Shown piece after piece: positions 26,092 through 35,434 of a DNA stretch of 64,000 nucleotides. The stretch covers positions 1 to 64,000 of the forward strand of contig CALANS010000158.1 in the NCBI GenBank assembly GCA_937926105.1, in the 5' to 3' direction. Position 1 is the stretch's first letter; each line of letters begins with the position of its first letter. The translations under genes and the position numbers were made by a program. The stretch comes from an uncultured Actinomycetes bacterium (GTDB lineage: Bacteria; Actinomycetota; Actinomycetes; Mycobacteriales; Nakamurellaceae). The notes beneath the pieces are model-generated. The model was given only the letters and a program-made list of their open reading frames with translations, was not told the origin of the DNA and searched no databases.

Positions 26092-26246
26092 GGCGACGCC
26101 CCCCTCGGCGTCAGTCCGGGGCAGCAGGTCTGCCCACACGGCACGGGTACCCAGATCGGCCGGGCACCCTACCTCGGCCCTGTTACGGGTGGCCGGGGCC
26201 GTGCACCTTCAGCACCGTGCCAGCGGGGACCCCGGGGGCGCGCCTA

Positions 26247-26285
26247 GCCGACGGGAGGTCGGCCGGGTGACGATCGTCCCGTCAC
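26247..26285 (-). terminator. Two small adjacent hairpins after the aldehyde dehydrogenase gene
   Basis: GCCGAC-GGGAG-GTCGGC (26247-26263) and GTGACG-N7-CGTCAC (26267-26285) lie 45-80 nt beyond the stop of the aldehyde dehydrogenase gene in the 238-nt gap before the yihY-like gene. Each stem has 6 bp and there is no T-run. They may end the long catabolic operon; evidence is weak. Nothing else is recognisable in this gap. Confidence 0.3.
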
Positions 26286-26329
26286 GACCCCGAGTTCGCG
26301 ATCAGCACTCAGACACGCTCTGCCCGCAC

Positions 26330-27757
26330 TTACAAGTCATGGCCGAGGTAGACCGATTTGGACCAGGTGTAGAACTCCAGCGCGGTGGCGCCCTGCTCCC
26401 GGAAGGTGTTGGTGGAAGAGGCCTTCACCCCGCCGAATGGCACATTCAGATCCAACCCGGTGGTCGCCCGGTTCACCTTGACCACGCCCGCCTGCACCCG
26501 ATCGGCGAAGTGCTGCGCGGATGCCAGCGACGTGGTGCAGATCCCGGCCGCCAATCCGTACACCGAGGCGTTCACCGCATCGATCGCGGCGTCCAGCCCG
26601 TCGGTGGGCAGCACCGCGATCAACGGGCCGAACACCTCGTCGGTGACGAGGGGGTGATCCGCCGCCAGCCCCGTCACGACCGCGGGGCGCAGCAACCGCC
26701 CATCGGCGTCGCCACCGGACAGGATGCCGTCGGTGCGCGCCCGGTCCAGGGCCTTCAGGTCGGTGGCCAGCTGCGCGTTCGAGACCACCGGTCCCATCGC
26801 AGTGCCCTCGACAAGGCCGTTCCCCGGCGCGATTTCGGCGGCGGCCCGGGCGAGCGCGGCCACGAAGTCGTCGTGCACACCGGCGGTGACGATGGCCCGG
26901 GAGGTGGCAGTGCAGGCCTGCCCGGTCAGCCCGAACCCACCGGCAGCCGCGACCCTCGCGGCCACGGCCGGGTCGGCGTCGTCCAGCACCACCAGCGCGT
27001 TCTTCCCGCCCATCTCGAGCTGTACCCGACCGCGGCGGTTCTGCACCACATCACGGATGCGCTCGCCGACGGCGGTCGATCCGGTGAACGACACCGCAGC
27101 CACCCCAGGGTGCGCGCACAACGCTTCACCCACTACCGGCCCCCTGCCGTTGACGATGTTGACGACACCATCGGGCAGCCCCGCCTCGGTCAACACCGAT
27201 ACCAGGTGGTGCACCGACAGGGGAGTCAGCTCCGCCGGCTTAATCACCACGGTGTTCCCGGACACCAAGGCGGGGGCCATTTTCCACGCCGGAATCGCGA
27301 TCGGGAAGTTCCATGGGGTGACCAGGCCCACCACACCAAGCGGTTCGCGCCGGGTGTAGACCATGGTGTCGGCGGTACCACTGGGCAATACGGCCCCGGT
27401 GGCCTGCCAGCCCATCGACCCGAAAAAGCGCAGCACGTCGATGGCACGCCGCACCTCGCCCATCGCCTCGGGCAGTGTCTTGCCCTCCTCGCGCACCAGA
27501 TCCTGTGCGACCGGGCCCTGCCGGGTGCGCAGCAACTCGGCAGCGTCCATCAAGATCGCCCCCCGAGCCGGCCACGGGCGCGCAGCCCATGCCGGCTGTG
27601 CCGCCGTCGCGGCCCCCACCGCGTCTGCGACAGTCTGGGCGTCACCGCTGGCGACTACGGCCACCGGCGAGTCATCGAACGGGTTGCGTCGCTCGGTGGA
27701 CGGATCACCGACCCATTGGCCTCCGATGAGGTGGCGTAGCTGCACCGCTGCAGTCAT
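26330..27757 (-). CDS. Aldehyde dehydrogenase, ketoglutaric-semialdehyde type
   Basis: NAD(P)-dependent aldehyde dehydrogenase of 475 residues. The cofactor region is TPWNFPIAIPAWKMAPALVSGN with KPAELTP. The general base Glu is in QLEMGGKNALVV and the catalytic Cys in GLTGQACTATSR. The 'TGQACTATSR' form is frequent in alpha-ketoglutaric semialdehyde dehydrogenases (sugar-acid pathways), though related aryl-aldehyde enzymes cannot be excluded. The DapA-family gene 82 nt upstream supports the sugar-acid-like pairing, in which a dehydratase makes the semialdehyde. Last gene of the minus-strand catabolic row. Confidence 0.88.
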   Translation of the reverse strand: MTAAVQLRHLIGGQWVGDPSTERRNPFDDSPVAVVASGDAQTVADAVGAATAAQPAWAARPWPARGAILMDAAELLRTRQGPVAQDLVREEGKTLPEAMGEVRRAIDVLRFFGSMGWQATGAVLPSGTADTMVYTRREPLGVVGLVTPWNFPIAIPAWKMAPALVSGNTVVIKPAELTPLSVHHLVSVLTEAGLPDGVVNIVNGRGPVVGEALCAHPGVAAVSFTGSTAVGERIRDVVQNRRGRVQLEMGGKNALVVLDDADPAVAARVAAAGGFGLTGQACTATSRAIVTAGVHDDFVAALARAAAEIAPGNGLVEGTAMGPVVSNAQLATDLKALDRARTDGILSGGDADGRLLRPAVVTGLAADHPLVTDEVFGPLIAVLPTDGLDAAIDAVNASVYGLAAGICTTSLASAQHFADRVQAGVVKVNRATTGLDLNVPFGGVKASSTNTFREQGATALEFYTWSKSVYLGHDL

Positions 27758-27839
27758 GCTGGAAGGTCCTTCCCGTTGTCGATGGTGGTGTCTGTCGCCA
27801 GGAGCCGGGCACGCCCGTCACCGGTGCGCCACGCCGCCC

Positions 27840-28742
27840 TCACCGGACGGGCGTTCCCAGCAGTCCGGCGGCCTCCAGGTGCCGAGCCAACTGCTCGCCC
27901 AACTCGTCGGGCATGCCCCGGCCGGGCAGCCGCACGCCCGCCTCGGCGATCAGGCCGCGGCTGCGCAGCGCCTCCTTGCGGATGCCCAGCGCGATACCGG
28001 CCTGTTGCTCGAAGGTCGCCAGTGGCAGGTACGGCAGCCAGGCCTGCCGGGCGGCGGCATAACCACCCTCCCGCCAGGCCTGCACACACGCCAGCAGCCC
28101 CTCCGGCGCGGAGAATCCCGTCATCGCGCCGGCCGATCCGGCAGCCAGCTCGTCCAGCAGCCCGATGCCACCCAAGCCGCCGAACACCGGCACGTCCAGG
28201 CCGGCAGCCAACGTGTGCACGGCCACCGATGTGGGCGGCGATTCCGCCTTCACGGCCGCGCAGAAGGCCTTGCCGCGCAATGCCGTCACCAGCGCCTCGG
28301 GTCGGATGGTGATGCCGCTGACGGCCGGGTAGTCCTGCACCACGATCCCTAGACCTGTCGCCTCATGCACCCCCAGCAGGTGATCGCCCAACACGGCCGG
28401 CGCCGCGGTGTTCACCTGGACCATCACCGCCGCGATACGATCGCCCACTACCTCGGCGGCACGGCTGGCCTCTTCGATCACGACCCGGGTGCTCAGGCTT
28501 GTCGCACCCACCACGATCGGCAGATCGCAGGTGTCCGCCACGATCTCCAGGACGGTGGCCCGTTCCCGAGCCGTCAATTGGGCGGCCTCGCCGAACACGC
28601 CGAGCGCGGTCAGGCCGGTCACGCCGACGGACTGGTAGTACTCGCACAGCCGACCAAGGCCCGCCTCGTCCAGATCCAGCACCGAGCCGGTGAACGGCGT
28701 GGCCAACACCCCCCAGACCCCGGGTTGCAACGGCGTCACCAT
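27840..28742 (-). CDS. DapA/N-acetylneuraminate lyase superfamily enzyme
   Basis: TIM-barrel class I aldolase/dehydratase of 300 residues. The N-terminal VLATPFT, the substrate loop (GVFGEAAQLTARER, replacing the usual GTTGE), the Tyr in VVQDYPAVSG and the Schiff-base Lys in CAAVKAESPP are visible. The variant 'GVFGEA' loop argues against a true dihydrodipicolinate synthase, which would show GTTGES. With the aldehyde dehydrogenase next door, a 2-keto-3-deoxy-acid dehydratase or a pyruvate aldolase are both reasonable. Confidence 0.82.
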   Translation of the reverse strand: MVTPLQPGVWGVLATPFTGSVLDLDEAGLGRLCEYYQSVGVTGLTALGVFGEAAQLTARERATVLEIVADTCDLPIVVGATSLSTRVVIEEASRAAEVVGDRIAAVMVQVNTAAPAVLGDHLLGVHEATGLGIVVQDYPAVSGITIRPEALVTALRGKAFCAAVKAESPPTSVAVHTLAAGLDVPVFGGLGGIGLLDELAAGSAGAMTGFSAPEGLLACVQAWREGGYAAARQAWLPYLPLATFEQQAGIALGIRKEALRSRGLIAEAGVRLPGRGMPDELGEQLARHLEAAGLLGTPVR

Positions 28743-28835
28743 CGGATCTCCTTCGTTCGTGGTTGTGGTATCAGTCGTCGTATCACGGGCGCGCGGTGGG
28801 CCACTTAGAGATCGATGTGCCGCCGGGACGAATCG

Positions 28836-29663
28836 TCACCGTCCGGTCCATCGCGGCGCCCGCTTCTGCTGGAAGGCCAGCAGCCCTTCCCGCGAATCCT
28901 CACTTTCCAGGGCCGCCATCAATGGCCCGGACCGCAGCGCTTGAGCCTGCCGGGCGGACAGCTGGCCGGTGGCGGCGACCAAGTGCTTGATGGCCCGCAG
29001 CGACGTCGGGGCGCAGGCCAGCACGTCGCTGACCCACCTGTGCACTGCCGCGTCCAATTCCTCGGCCGGGACGACCTCGTTGACCAGCCCCATCCGACAC
29101 ATTTCCGTCGCCGACACCTTGCGCCCGGTCAACAACATTCCCATTGCCTGGTTGTGCGGGATCCGACGAACCAGCTGGGCGATGCCACCATCCAGTGGCA
29201 TCCGGCCCACCCGCGGCTCGGTCAGCCCGAACACCGCGTGGTCCGCGGCGATCACGATGTCGGCGCCGAGCACCATCTCCATGCCGCCGCCGAGGGCATA
29301 CCCGTTGACCCGGGCGATCACCGGAACCTGCAACGATTCCCGCATACTGAGCCCACCGAAGCCGTCGGGGTTGCGGGCCGCCCAATATTCCAAGCCGGTC
29401 CTGCCCACCGCAGCCGCCGACATGTCCGCGCCGGTACAGAACGACCGTCCACCGGCGCCGGTCAGCACGACAACGTGAACGTCCGGCTCGGACTCGATCC
29501 GTTGCCAGATCTGTGTCAACTCGGCTTCGGCGCGCGCATCCAGCGCGTTCAGGACGGCGGGTCGGTCCAGCGTGACCCTGGCGACGTGCCCGTCCAACAG
29601 GTAGCGAACTCCGGTGTCCGCCGGGGATCCGTCCGCGTGATCGGCCGGGGATGTCGAGGTCAT
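28836..29663 (-). CDS. Enoyl-CoA hydratase/isomerase family protein (copy 1)
   Basis: Crotonase-fold protein of 275 residues. The oxyanion-hole blocks are SFCTGADMSAAA and NGYALGGGMEMVLGADIVIA. The first catalytic position (GLTEPRVGRMPLDGG) has the usual Glu of the 'EPxxG' block, so hydratase activity is plausible. The N-terminal 18 residues are disordered. Its ATG overlaps the stop of the CoA transferase gene by 4 nt. A second crotonase is encoded at about 42 kb, so two hydration or ring-opening steps may exist in the pathway. Confidence 0.88.
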   Translation of the reverse strand: MTSTSPADHADGSPADTGVRYLLDGHVARVTLDRPAVLNALDARAEAELTQIWQRIESEPDVHVVVLTGAGGRSFCTGADMSAAAVGRTGLEYWAARNPDGFGGLSMRESLQVPVIARVNGYALGGGMEMVLGADIVIAADHAVFGLTEPRVGRMPLDGGIAQLVRRIPHNQAMGMLLTGRKVSATEMCRMGLVNEVVPAEELDAAVHRWVSDVLACAPTSLRAIKHLVAATGQLSARQAQALRSGPLMAALESEDSREGLLAFQQKRAPRWTGR

Positions 29664-30868
29664 CGCGGCACTGCCCCAAGCGCCCGACCGGTGGCATCGG
29701 CGCCGTGGTGGCGGCCAGAATCGCCGAGGAACTCGGCCAGGATCTGGTCGGTGTGCTCTCCCAGCCGGGGCGGGGGGCGCCGAACGCGGGCGGGCGTGTC
29801 AGATAGGTGCACCGGTGAGGCCACCGCTCGCATCGCGCTGCCCTGCGCGTTCGTCCCGATGTCGATCACCATGCCGTTCGCGGCGGTCTGGTCGTCCACC
29901 AGCGCCTCGGCCAGCGACCTCACCGGCGCGCACAGCAAATCCTGAGATTCCAGCCGGGCCATCCAGTAGTCGGTGCTGTTGGTGGCGAACCGTTCACGGA
30001 AGATGCCCTGCAGCGTGGAACGAGCCTTCATCTGCAACTCCGGTGTCGCGAACTCGGGGCGCTCGGACAGGTCCTCGTCGAGGTCAAGGGCGAGACTGAT
30101 GTCCTGCAGCGGATTGTCCTTGAACGCACCCACCATGCAGACCGCCCCGTCGGTGGTGGGGAACACACCGGACAACGGCATCGCCCCCCAGTTCACCTCG
30201 AATCCACGGTTGAGCTGCATGCAGGCCTCCTGCATCTGCGCCGACAGCATCGAGTCGTAGAGCGAGACCTCCACCCGCTGCCCGCGGCCGGTGCGCTCCC
30301 GAGCGAGCAGAGCCAGCAGGACTCCCTGCACCAGGTGCATTCCGGCGGAGAAGTCGCCCATCGTCGTGGCGTAGACCCGGAAGTCCTCGGTCGGATCCGG
30401 GCGTCGGTACATCACCCCGGTGTAGGCCTGGGCAAGGATGTCCTGTCCACCCTTGTGTTGATACGGCCCGCTCTCACCGAACCCGGTGCCCTGCGCCCAG
30501 ATCAGCCGCGGGTTGATCTCCGAGAGCGTCTGATATCCAAAACCCATCCGCTCCATCACGCCGGGCCGAAAGTTCGAGATCACCACGTCGACTCGCCGGA
30601 CCAGCGCCAGCACCACCTGCTTACCCTCCTCCGATCGGGTATCCAGCACCATGCTGCGCTTGTTGCGGTTCAACGACCAGAAGATGGGGTCGTCGTCCCC
30701 CGCGGTCGCGCGGAACGAGCTGCGGGACAGGTCTCCGCTCCCTGGCCGTTCCACCTTGATCACATCCGCGCCGAAGTCCCCCAACACCTGGGTCGCGCAC
30801 GGGCCGAGCATGACCTGGGTAAAGTCCAATACCACGATGCCGTCCAGCGGCAGTGGCTCCCCCGTCAT
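29660..30868 (-). CDS. CoA transferase, CaiB/Frc (class III), copy 1
   Basis: Family III CoA transferase of 402 residues that moves CoA between carboxylic acids. The opening LDGIVVLDFTQVMLGPCATQ, the FGADVIKVERPGSGD block and the nucleophile Asp172 in MGDFSAGMHLVQG are all present. It shares most of its length with the second copy (32373-33533), including MERMGFGY versus MARMGLGY and NWGAMPLSG. The C-terminus has an extra His/Arg-rich tail of about 20 residues. It overlaps genes on both sides by 4 nt. Codons are clearly richer in GC than in copy 2. Confidence 0.9.
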   Translation of the reverse strand: MTGEPLPLDGIVVLDFTQVMLGPCATQVLGDFGADVIKVERPGSGDLSRSSFRATAGDDDPIFWSLNRNKRSMVLDTRSEEGKQVVLALVRRVDVVISNFRPGVMERMGFGYQTLSEINPRLIWAQGTGFGESGPYQHKGGQDILAQAYTGVMYRRPDPTEDFRVYATTMGDFSAGMHLVQGVLLALLARERTGRGQRVEVSLYDSMLSAQMQEACMQLNRGFEVNWGAMPLSGVFPTTDGAVCMVGAFKDNPLQDISLALDLDEDLSERPEFATPELQMKARSTLQGIFRERFATNSTDYWMARLESQDLLCAPVRSLAEALVDDQTAANGMVIDIGTNAQGSAMRAVASPVHLSDTPARVRRPPPRLGEHTDQILAEFLGDSGRHHGADATGRALGAVPR

Positions 30869-32259
30869 TGGTCCGGCTCCACTTCCTCATCGTCGATCGT
30901 CGCGTTGGGCGAGGGCACGTCACCCGGATCGGCCCCCTGGTCCCGCATCACCGACTGGATCTTCGACGGTGATACGTCCCGCACCAGGTCACCGTGCTGG
31001 ACCGCCAGGGCTCCGGCGATACCGGCCGCCTGTCCCATCGCCATGCATGGCGGGATCTCCCGGGACATGCGCTGCGCCTGCGGAGTGGCCGAATAGTGCC
31101 GGCCCGCGACCAGTAGTTGATCAATCCCCCGTGGCAACAGGGCCCGGTAGGGCGTGTAATAGTCCCGGCCGCGCGCCACCGAGTCCGCGAAGTGCCGTCG
31201 CGTGGTGACGTCGTCCTTGGTGACAACATATTCGCCGCGCAGCAACCGAGTCTGCCGTACGCCAATCTGCTGGGCGACGTCCAGCAGGTAGCACTTCTCG
31301 AACCCGGGCAGTTCCTGACGGATGACGTCCAGCGCCGCGGCAATGCGCCCCCTGGCCTCGAACTCGGCCATGGTCAACGACACCGGGTCGGCGCCATCGA
31401 AACCGGTCAGGTGCGGGCAGTTGCACCACACCACCCCCGGTGAGGGTGTCTTCAACCACCACAGCTCCCAGGCGCCGCCCAACAGCCGCTTGATCTTCCT
31501 GTTGATGGCGCGCGTCTCGCGCGGGTTGGCCTGCTCGTATGCCTCCGCTGTGTCGGTATCGACCCCCGCCAGTCGGAACACCAGGGTGACCAGATATTTG
31601 TCGTGTACGAACTCCGCCCCGGCCCGGGAGGCCACGTCGATGTCGCCGGTCGTGTCGATGACGACGCTGCCACGGATCGCCTGCGGGCCGGACTTGGTCT
31701 CCACCACGACACCGGACATCCGGCCGTCAGTGACGATCGGTTGGGAGAACCAGCTGTGCAGGCGCAGGTCGACGCCGCTGTCCTGGACGAGGTCGTTGGA
31801 GACTCGCTTCCATCCGTCCGGGTCGAACGACACGGCGTAGCAGATCGGCTTGGGGGTTGCATGCGACTGGAAGTCGAAGGTGCCCCAGCGCCCCCACCGC
31901 GCCCACATCTCCGGTGAAGAGTAGCGGTCCGCCTCGGGGGGGCTGACCGCCAGTCCGAGCTTTTCCAACCGCTCGACATACTCGGCCACAATACCGGTGA
32001 CGGTGATTTCCTTGCCGTTGCACATGTCGTCGAGCACCAGGACCATGCCGCCGGAGGCCAGGCCGCCCAGGGCGGCGTAACGCTCCAACAGGGTGACCGA
32101 CGCGCCGGTGCGGGCGGCCGCCACCGCTGCGCTGACCCCGGCGGGACCGCCACCCACCACAATGACCTCCGACTCCGCCACTACCGGCACATCCCTCGCC
32201 GGCAGCGGCACTGTCGCTCGCGCCGAAATGGCGTCGCCCGTTCCCGCGGTGTCCGTCAC
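30865..32259 (-). CDS. FAD-dependent oxidoreductase (FAD_oxidored type)
   Basis: Flavoprotein of 464 residues. A disordered 25-residue start is followed by the dinucleotide-binding motif VIVVGGGPAGVSAAVAAARTGASVTLLER and LGGLASGGMVLVLDD. Later blocks are RGSVVIDTTGDIDVASRAGA and the C-terminal LLVAGRHYSATPQAQ ... IPPCMAMGQAAGIAGALA. The family (PF12831-like) includes dehydrogenases of unknown substrate and tricarballylate-type enzymes. Being locked between two CoA-transferase genes, it probably oxidises an acid or acyl-CoA of the same pathway. The last 20 residues are acidic. Confidence 0.85.
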   Translation of the reverse strand: MTDTAGTGDAISARATVPLPARDVPVVAESEVIVVGGGPAGVSAAVAAARTGASVTLLERYAALGGLASGGMVLVLDDMCNGKEITVTGIVAEYVERLEKLGLAVSPPEADRYSSPEMWARWGRWGTFDFQSHATPKPICYAVSFDPDGWKRVSNDLVQDSGVDLRLHSWFSQPIVTDGRMSGVVVETKSGPQAIRGSVVIDTTGDIDVASRAGAEFVHDKYLVTLVFRLAGVDTDTAEAYEQANPRETRAINRKIKRLLGGAWELWWLKTPSPGVVWCNCPHLTGFDGADPVSLTMAEFEARGRIAAALDVIRQELPGFEKCYLLDVAQQIGVRQTRLLRGEYVVTKDDVTTRRHFADSVARGRDYYTPYRALLPRGIDQLLVAGRHYSATPQAQRMSREIPPCMAMGQAAGIAGALAVQHGDLVRDVSPSKIQSVMRDQGADPGDVPSPNATIDDEEVEPDQ

Positions 32260-32372
32260 CGTTCCTCCTCAGCCGTCAATGCCCGCGCTAGAGTCTGGTC
32301 ACTCCGTTTGATCGCAGCCCCGGTACGTGACCGAAGCCGTCCGTGTCGGGTACTACTGCCCTCGACGGATAC

Positions 32373-33533
32373 CTACTGCTTCAGTCCAAACTCCGCCACA
32401 ACCTCATCCGTGTGCTCCCCTAGCAGTGGGGGGCGGTATCGAACCGTCGCAGGCGTAGCCGACAGGTGCACGGGCGAACCGATCGCGCGCATATCGGCCC
32501 CCCGACTATCCGTTCCGACGGTCAGGATCATTCCGTTGATGGCAGTCTGTTCGTCAGCAAGTGCCTGTTCAAGCGAACGAACGGGCGCACATAACAGGTC
32601 CTGGGACTCGAACCGCCTCATCCAATGCGCCGTCGTATCGGTGGCAAACTGCCGTCGAAAGATCTCCTGTAGCTCACCACGTGACCGCATTTGAGCCTCT
32701 GCGGTCGCAAATTCCGGGCGCTGCGACAAGTCTTCATCCAGCTCCAACGCGGCACATATATCCGACAGAGGGTTTTGCTTGAACGCGCCGACTACGCAAA
32801 TCGCGCCATCACTAGTTGCAAACGCACCGCTCAGTGGCATCGCGCCCCAGTTCAGATCGACGCCGCGGTTCATACGCATGGACCCTTCTTGCATCTGCAT
32901 GGCGAGCATCGAATCGTACAGCGAAACGCTGACCTTCTGCCCGATTCCACTCCGGTCCCGCGCCAACAGCGCGAGCAGAATTCCCTGCACCAGGTGCATC
33001 CCGGTGGTGTAGTCACACAGAGCGGTGGGATAAACCCGTACTTCGTCCGCCGGATCACATCGCCGATCCATGACGCCAGAGTAGGCCTGCGCCAAGACAT
33101 CCTGCCCGCCCTTGTGTCGATAAGGGCCCTCCTCGCCGAACCCCGTTCCCTCGGCCCATATCAATCTCGGGTTTTCGCACGCCAGGGCCTCGTAGCCTAA
33201 GCCCATCCGCGCCATGACTCCGGGTCGAAAGTTCGACACTACGACATCTGCGCATAGCGCGAGCGCCTTGACGGTAGCTTGCCCATCCTCGGACCGCATG
33301 TCGAACGCCACGCTACGCTTGTTCCTGTTGAACGCCCAAAAGCTCGGATTATCCAGGCCACCCGGATCCTGAACGGCCGTGCGCGACAGGTCCCCTACCC
33401 CAGGGCGCTCGACCTTGATGACGTCGGCGCCAAAGTCTCCCAGAGTTTGGGTTGCGCACGGGCCCATCGTCACCTGAGTGAAGTCAAGCACAACGATGCC
33501 CTCGAGCGGCATCACCTTCGTCACGGCAACCAC
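32373..33533 (-). CDS. CoA transferase, CaiB/Frc (class III), copy 2
   Basis: A 386-residue paralogue of the CoA transferase at 29.7-30.9 kb, sharing long identical blocks (GGQDVLAQAYSGVM, SLYDSMLAMQMQ, ESQDLLCAPVRSLEQAL). The nucleophile is Asp174 in ALCDYTTGMHLVQG. An internal ATG at 33512 (MPLEGIVV) is equally good as a start. The third-position GC is visibly lower than in copy 1, so the two copies did not arise by recent duplication in this genome; at least one was probably acquired. Two class III transferases in one cluster suggest either two acid substrates or a two-subunit enzyme. Confidence 0.88.
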   Translation of the reverse strand: MVAVTKVMPLEGIVVLDFTQVTMGPCATQTLGDFGADVIKVERPGVGDLSRTAVQDPGGLDNPSFWAFNRNKRSVAFDMRSEDGQATVKALALCADVVVSNFRPGVMARMGLGYEALACENPRLIWAEGTGFGEEGPYRHKGGQDVLAQAYSGVMDRRCDPADEVRVYPTALCDYTTGMHLVQGILLALLARDRSGIGQKVSVSLYDSMLAMQMQEGSMRMNRGVDLNWGAMPLSGAFATSDGAICVVGAFKQNPLSDICAALELDEDLSQRPEFATAEAQMRSRGELQEIFRRQFATDTTAHWMRRFESQDLLCAPVRSLEQALADEQTAINGMILTVGTDSRGADMRAIGSPVHLSATPATVRYRPPLLGEHTDEVVAEFGLKQ

Positions 33534-33644
33534 CGGGCCCTTCCAGCCTGCCCAATGACGGCGCGCAAGCCTGCTTTTCGAAGGCCCGCCCGCGAACCCA
33601 CCCCCACTGCCTGATTAACCGGCAAGTGCTCCGCAATACGATCT

Positions 33645-34484
33645 CTACGGCAACGCATCGGACGCATCCCACCGCACGGTCACTCGCTCCACAATCCCAA
33701 CCAGTAGGTAGAAGATGCTCGCAAACACGGCGGTTACTACCATAGTTGCGTAAAGTAGCGGAATATTGAAATTATAGGTCGACTGTACGATGAGGAATCC
33801 CAGCCCCGTTTGGGATCCGATCCATTCCGCGACCACCGCTCCGATTACCGATGTTGTCGACGCGATTCGGAGAGATGCGAACAGGTAAGGCAAAGCGGAG
33901 AACCACCGCAGCTTGAAGAATACTTGCTGCTTGCTTGCAGATAAAACGTGAAACAGTTCCAGGGCCTGCGGATCTGCTGCCTTCAGGCCCTTCACCATAT
34001 TGACCAGCGTCGGGAAGAAGGAGATGAGCGCTGCGATGACAACCTTGGGCGTGTAGCCGGTCCCGAAGATCACCACCAGCACCGGAGCGACCGCAACGAT
34101 TGGGATCATCCGGACGAATACCACCACTGGAAATATGCTGCGCTCGATCGACTTCGAGTACACGAAAACCACGGCCAGCACGATCGCGACTAGATTGCCT
34201 AGGATGAATCCCAGAACCGTCTCGAAGACCGTCGGCCATAGGTTCTGCATCAGCAGTCCAGAACTCGACCCCAGCTCCCGTACCACCTGTGGCGGGGACG
34301 CGATAACGTACGTCGCGATATTGAATACCTCAACTACCGCCCACCACAGCCCGATGAACCCCAGGATCGTCAGAACGGGAGGCAGTGCAATTGACCAGCG
34401 AGATTCTCTCGATCGCCGATTCGGCCGGCGACGCCGGGTCCTGGTCAGCTGAGTGGCAACCATTGGACGGGTATCCCTCCTCAT
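33645..34484 (-). CDS. ABC importer permease (SsuC/TauC/ThiX type)
   Basis: Membrane subunit of 279 residues with six helices after a basic N-terminus (RTRRRRPNRRSRE). BPD_transp_1 features are present: LIGFIGLWWAVVEV-like first helix, the block TVFETVLGFILGNLVAIVLAVVF, VAPVLVVIFGTGYTPKVVIAALISFFPTLVNMVKGL and the EAA loop around ELFHVLSASKQQVFFKLRWF. AT-richer codons than the neighbourhood. Starts inside the stop of the ATPase gene (ATGA). Together with the Tat-lipoprotein at 37-38 kb it makes a complete importer. Confidence 0.9.
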   Translation of the reverse strand: MRRDTRPMVATQLTRTRRRRPNRRSRESRWSIALPPVLTILGFIGLWWAVVEVFNIATYVIASPPQVVRELGSSSGLLMQNLWPTVFETVLGFILGNLVAIVLAVVFVYSKSIERSIFPVVVFVRMIPIVAVAPVLVVIFGTGYTPKVVIAALISFFPTLVNMVKGLKAADPQALELFHVLSASKQQVFFKLRWFSALPYLFASLRIASTTSVIGAVVAEWIGSQTGLGFLIVQSTYNFNIPLLYATMVVTAVFASIFYLLVGIVERVTVRWDASDALP

Positions 34485-35296
34485 CCCTCAAGCATGCTGC
34501 GTAGCTGAGCGGCGAGCCTCGAGAATTCAGCGCTCTCACGCAGGCCGCCGTCTCGTGGTTGATCCAACTCGATCGGAACTACTGCGCGAACTCGCCCAGG
34601 ATTGGCATCCATGACAACAACTTGTTGCGACAGAAATACGGCCTCCGGAATGCTGTGCGTGACGAAGACAACGGCGACATTCGTTTCCTTCCAGACCTTG
34701 AGCAGTTCTCCGTTCAGACGATCTCGAGTGATCTCGTCCAGGGCACCGAAGGGTTCGTCCATCAGCAACAGCTCAGGCGCACTAGCGAGTGCGCGGGCAA
34801 TCGAGACACGTTGACGCATGCCACCTGACAGCTGGCGGGGGTACGCATCCTCGCGTCCCGCCAGCCCGACCAGCTCGAGCAGGGATCGCGGGTCCGCGCC
34901 GGCGCCATTCTGGACCGCGCGCTTACGGGCTCCCGGGCCGACTTCGGAGGGCAGCTCGACGTTCTGGAGAGCAGTGCGCCACGGGAGCAGGGCGGCATCC
35001 TGGAATACGAAGCCGATCTTGCGGGCTTGTCGAGCAGCCGATGGCGACTGCCCGAGCACGGTGATGCTACCGTTCGAGATTGGGATGATATCGGCTATGG
35101 CGCGTAGTAGCGTTGACTTCCCACATCCAGATGGCCCGATGATCGTGGTGAATCCGTTGGCGGGCACCTCCAGGCTAGCGGTATCAACCGCCAAGAACGG
35201 GCCATTCGGAGTTGGGAACTCGATCGACACATCTTGCATTCGCAGGGACGCTGCGACCGTTGTCTCTTGCACAACATCCGAGGATGCGGGTTCCAT
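34481..35296 (-). CDS. ABC importer ATP-binding protein (SsuB/TauB/ThiZ type)
   Basis: ATPase of 271 residues. Walker [10 protein letters not shown] is at residues 54-62, the Q-loop FVFQDAALLPWRTALQNV, the signature LSGGMRQRVSIARA, Walker B LLLMDEPFGALDEITR and the switch His FVTHSIPEAVFLSQQV. 'LLPWRT' and 'DEPFGALD' are typical of nitrate/sulfonate/taurine/pyrimidine importers. ATG 35296 is used; a TTG at 35308 would add four residues. Coupled to the permease by a 4-nt overlap; the MaoC gene is 138 nt upstream. Confidence 0.92.
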   Translation of the reverse strand: MEPASSDVVQETTVAASLRMQDVSIEFPTPNGPFLAVDTASLEVPANGFTTIIGPSGCGKSTLLRAIADIIPISNGSITVLGQSPSAARQARKIGFVFQDAALLPWRTALQNVELPSEVGPGARKRAVQNGAGADPRSLLELVGLAGREDAYPRQLSGGMRQRVSIARALASAPELLLMDEPFGALDEITRDRLNGELLKVWKETNVAVVFVTHSIPEAVFLSQQVVVMDANPGRVRAVVPIELDQPRDGGLRESAEFSRLAAQLRSMLEG

Positions 35297-35434
35297 GAGA
35301 TCTCTCAACCTCGCTTCGTGGGTGAATGATCAGGGTTCGCTCCGATGGCGCAACCACCGCATGCACTCCAGCACCGACCCGAGCCTATCGGCGGGGGTGC
35401 ACGCGGCGCCCGCGATCAACCAATTGACCGACTA

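Noticed and set aside
27840..28742. dapA (lysine biosynthesis)
   Set aside because: The substrate loop reads GVFGEA instead of GTTGES, and the context is catabolic, so only the superfamily is assigned.
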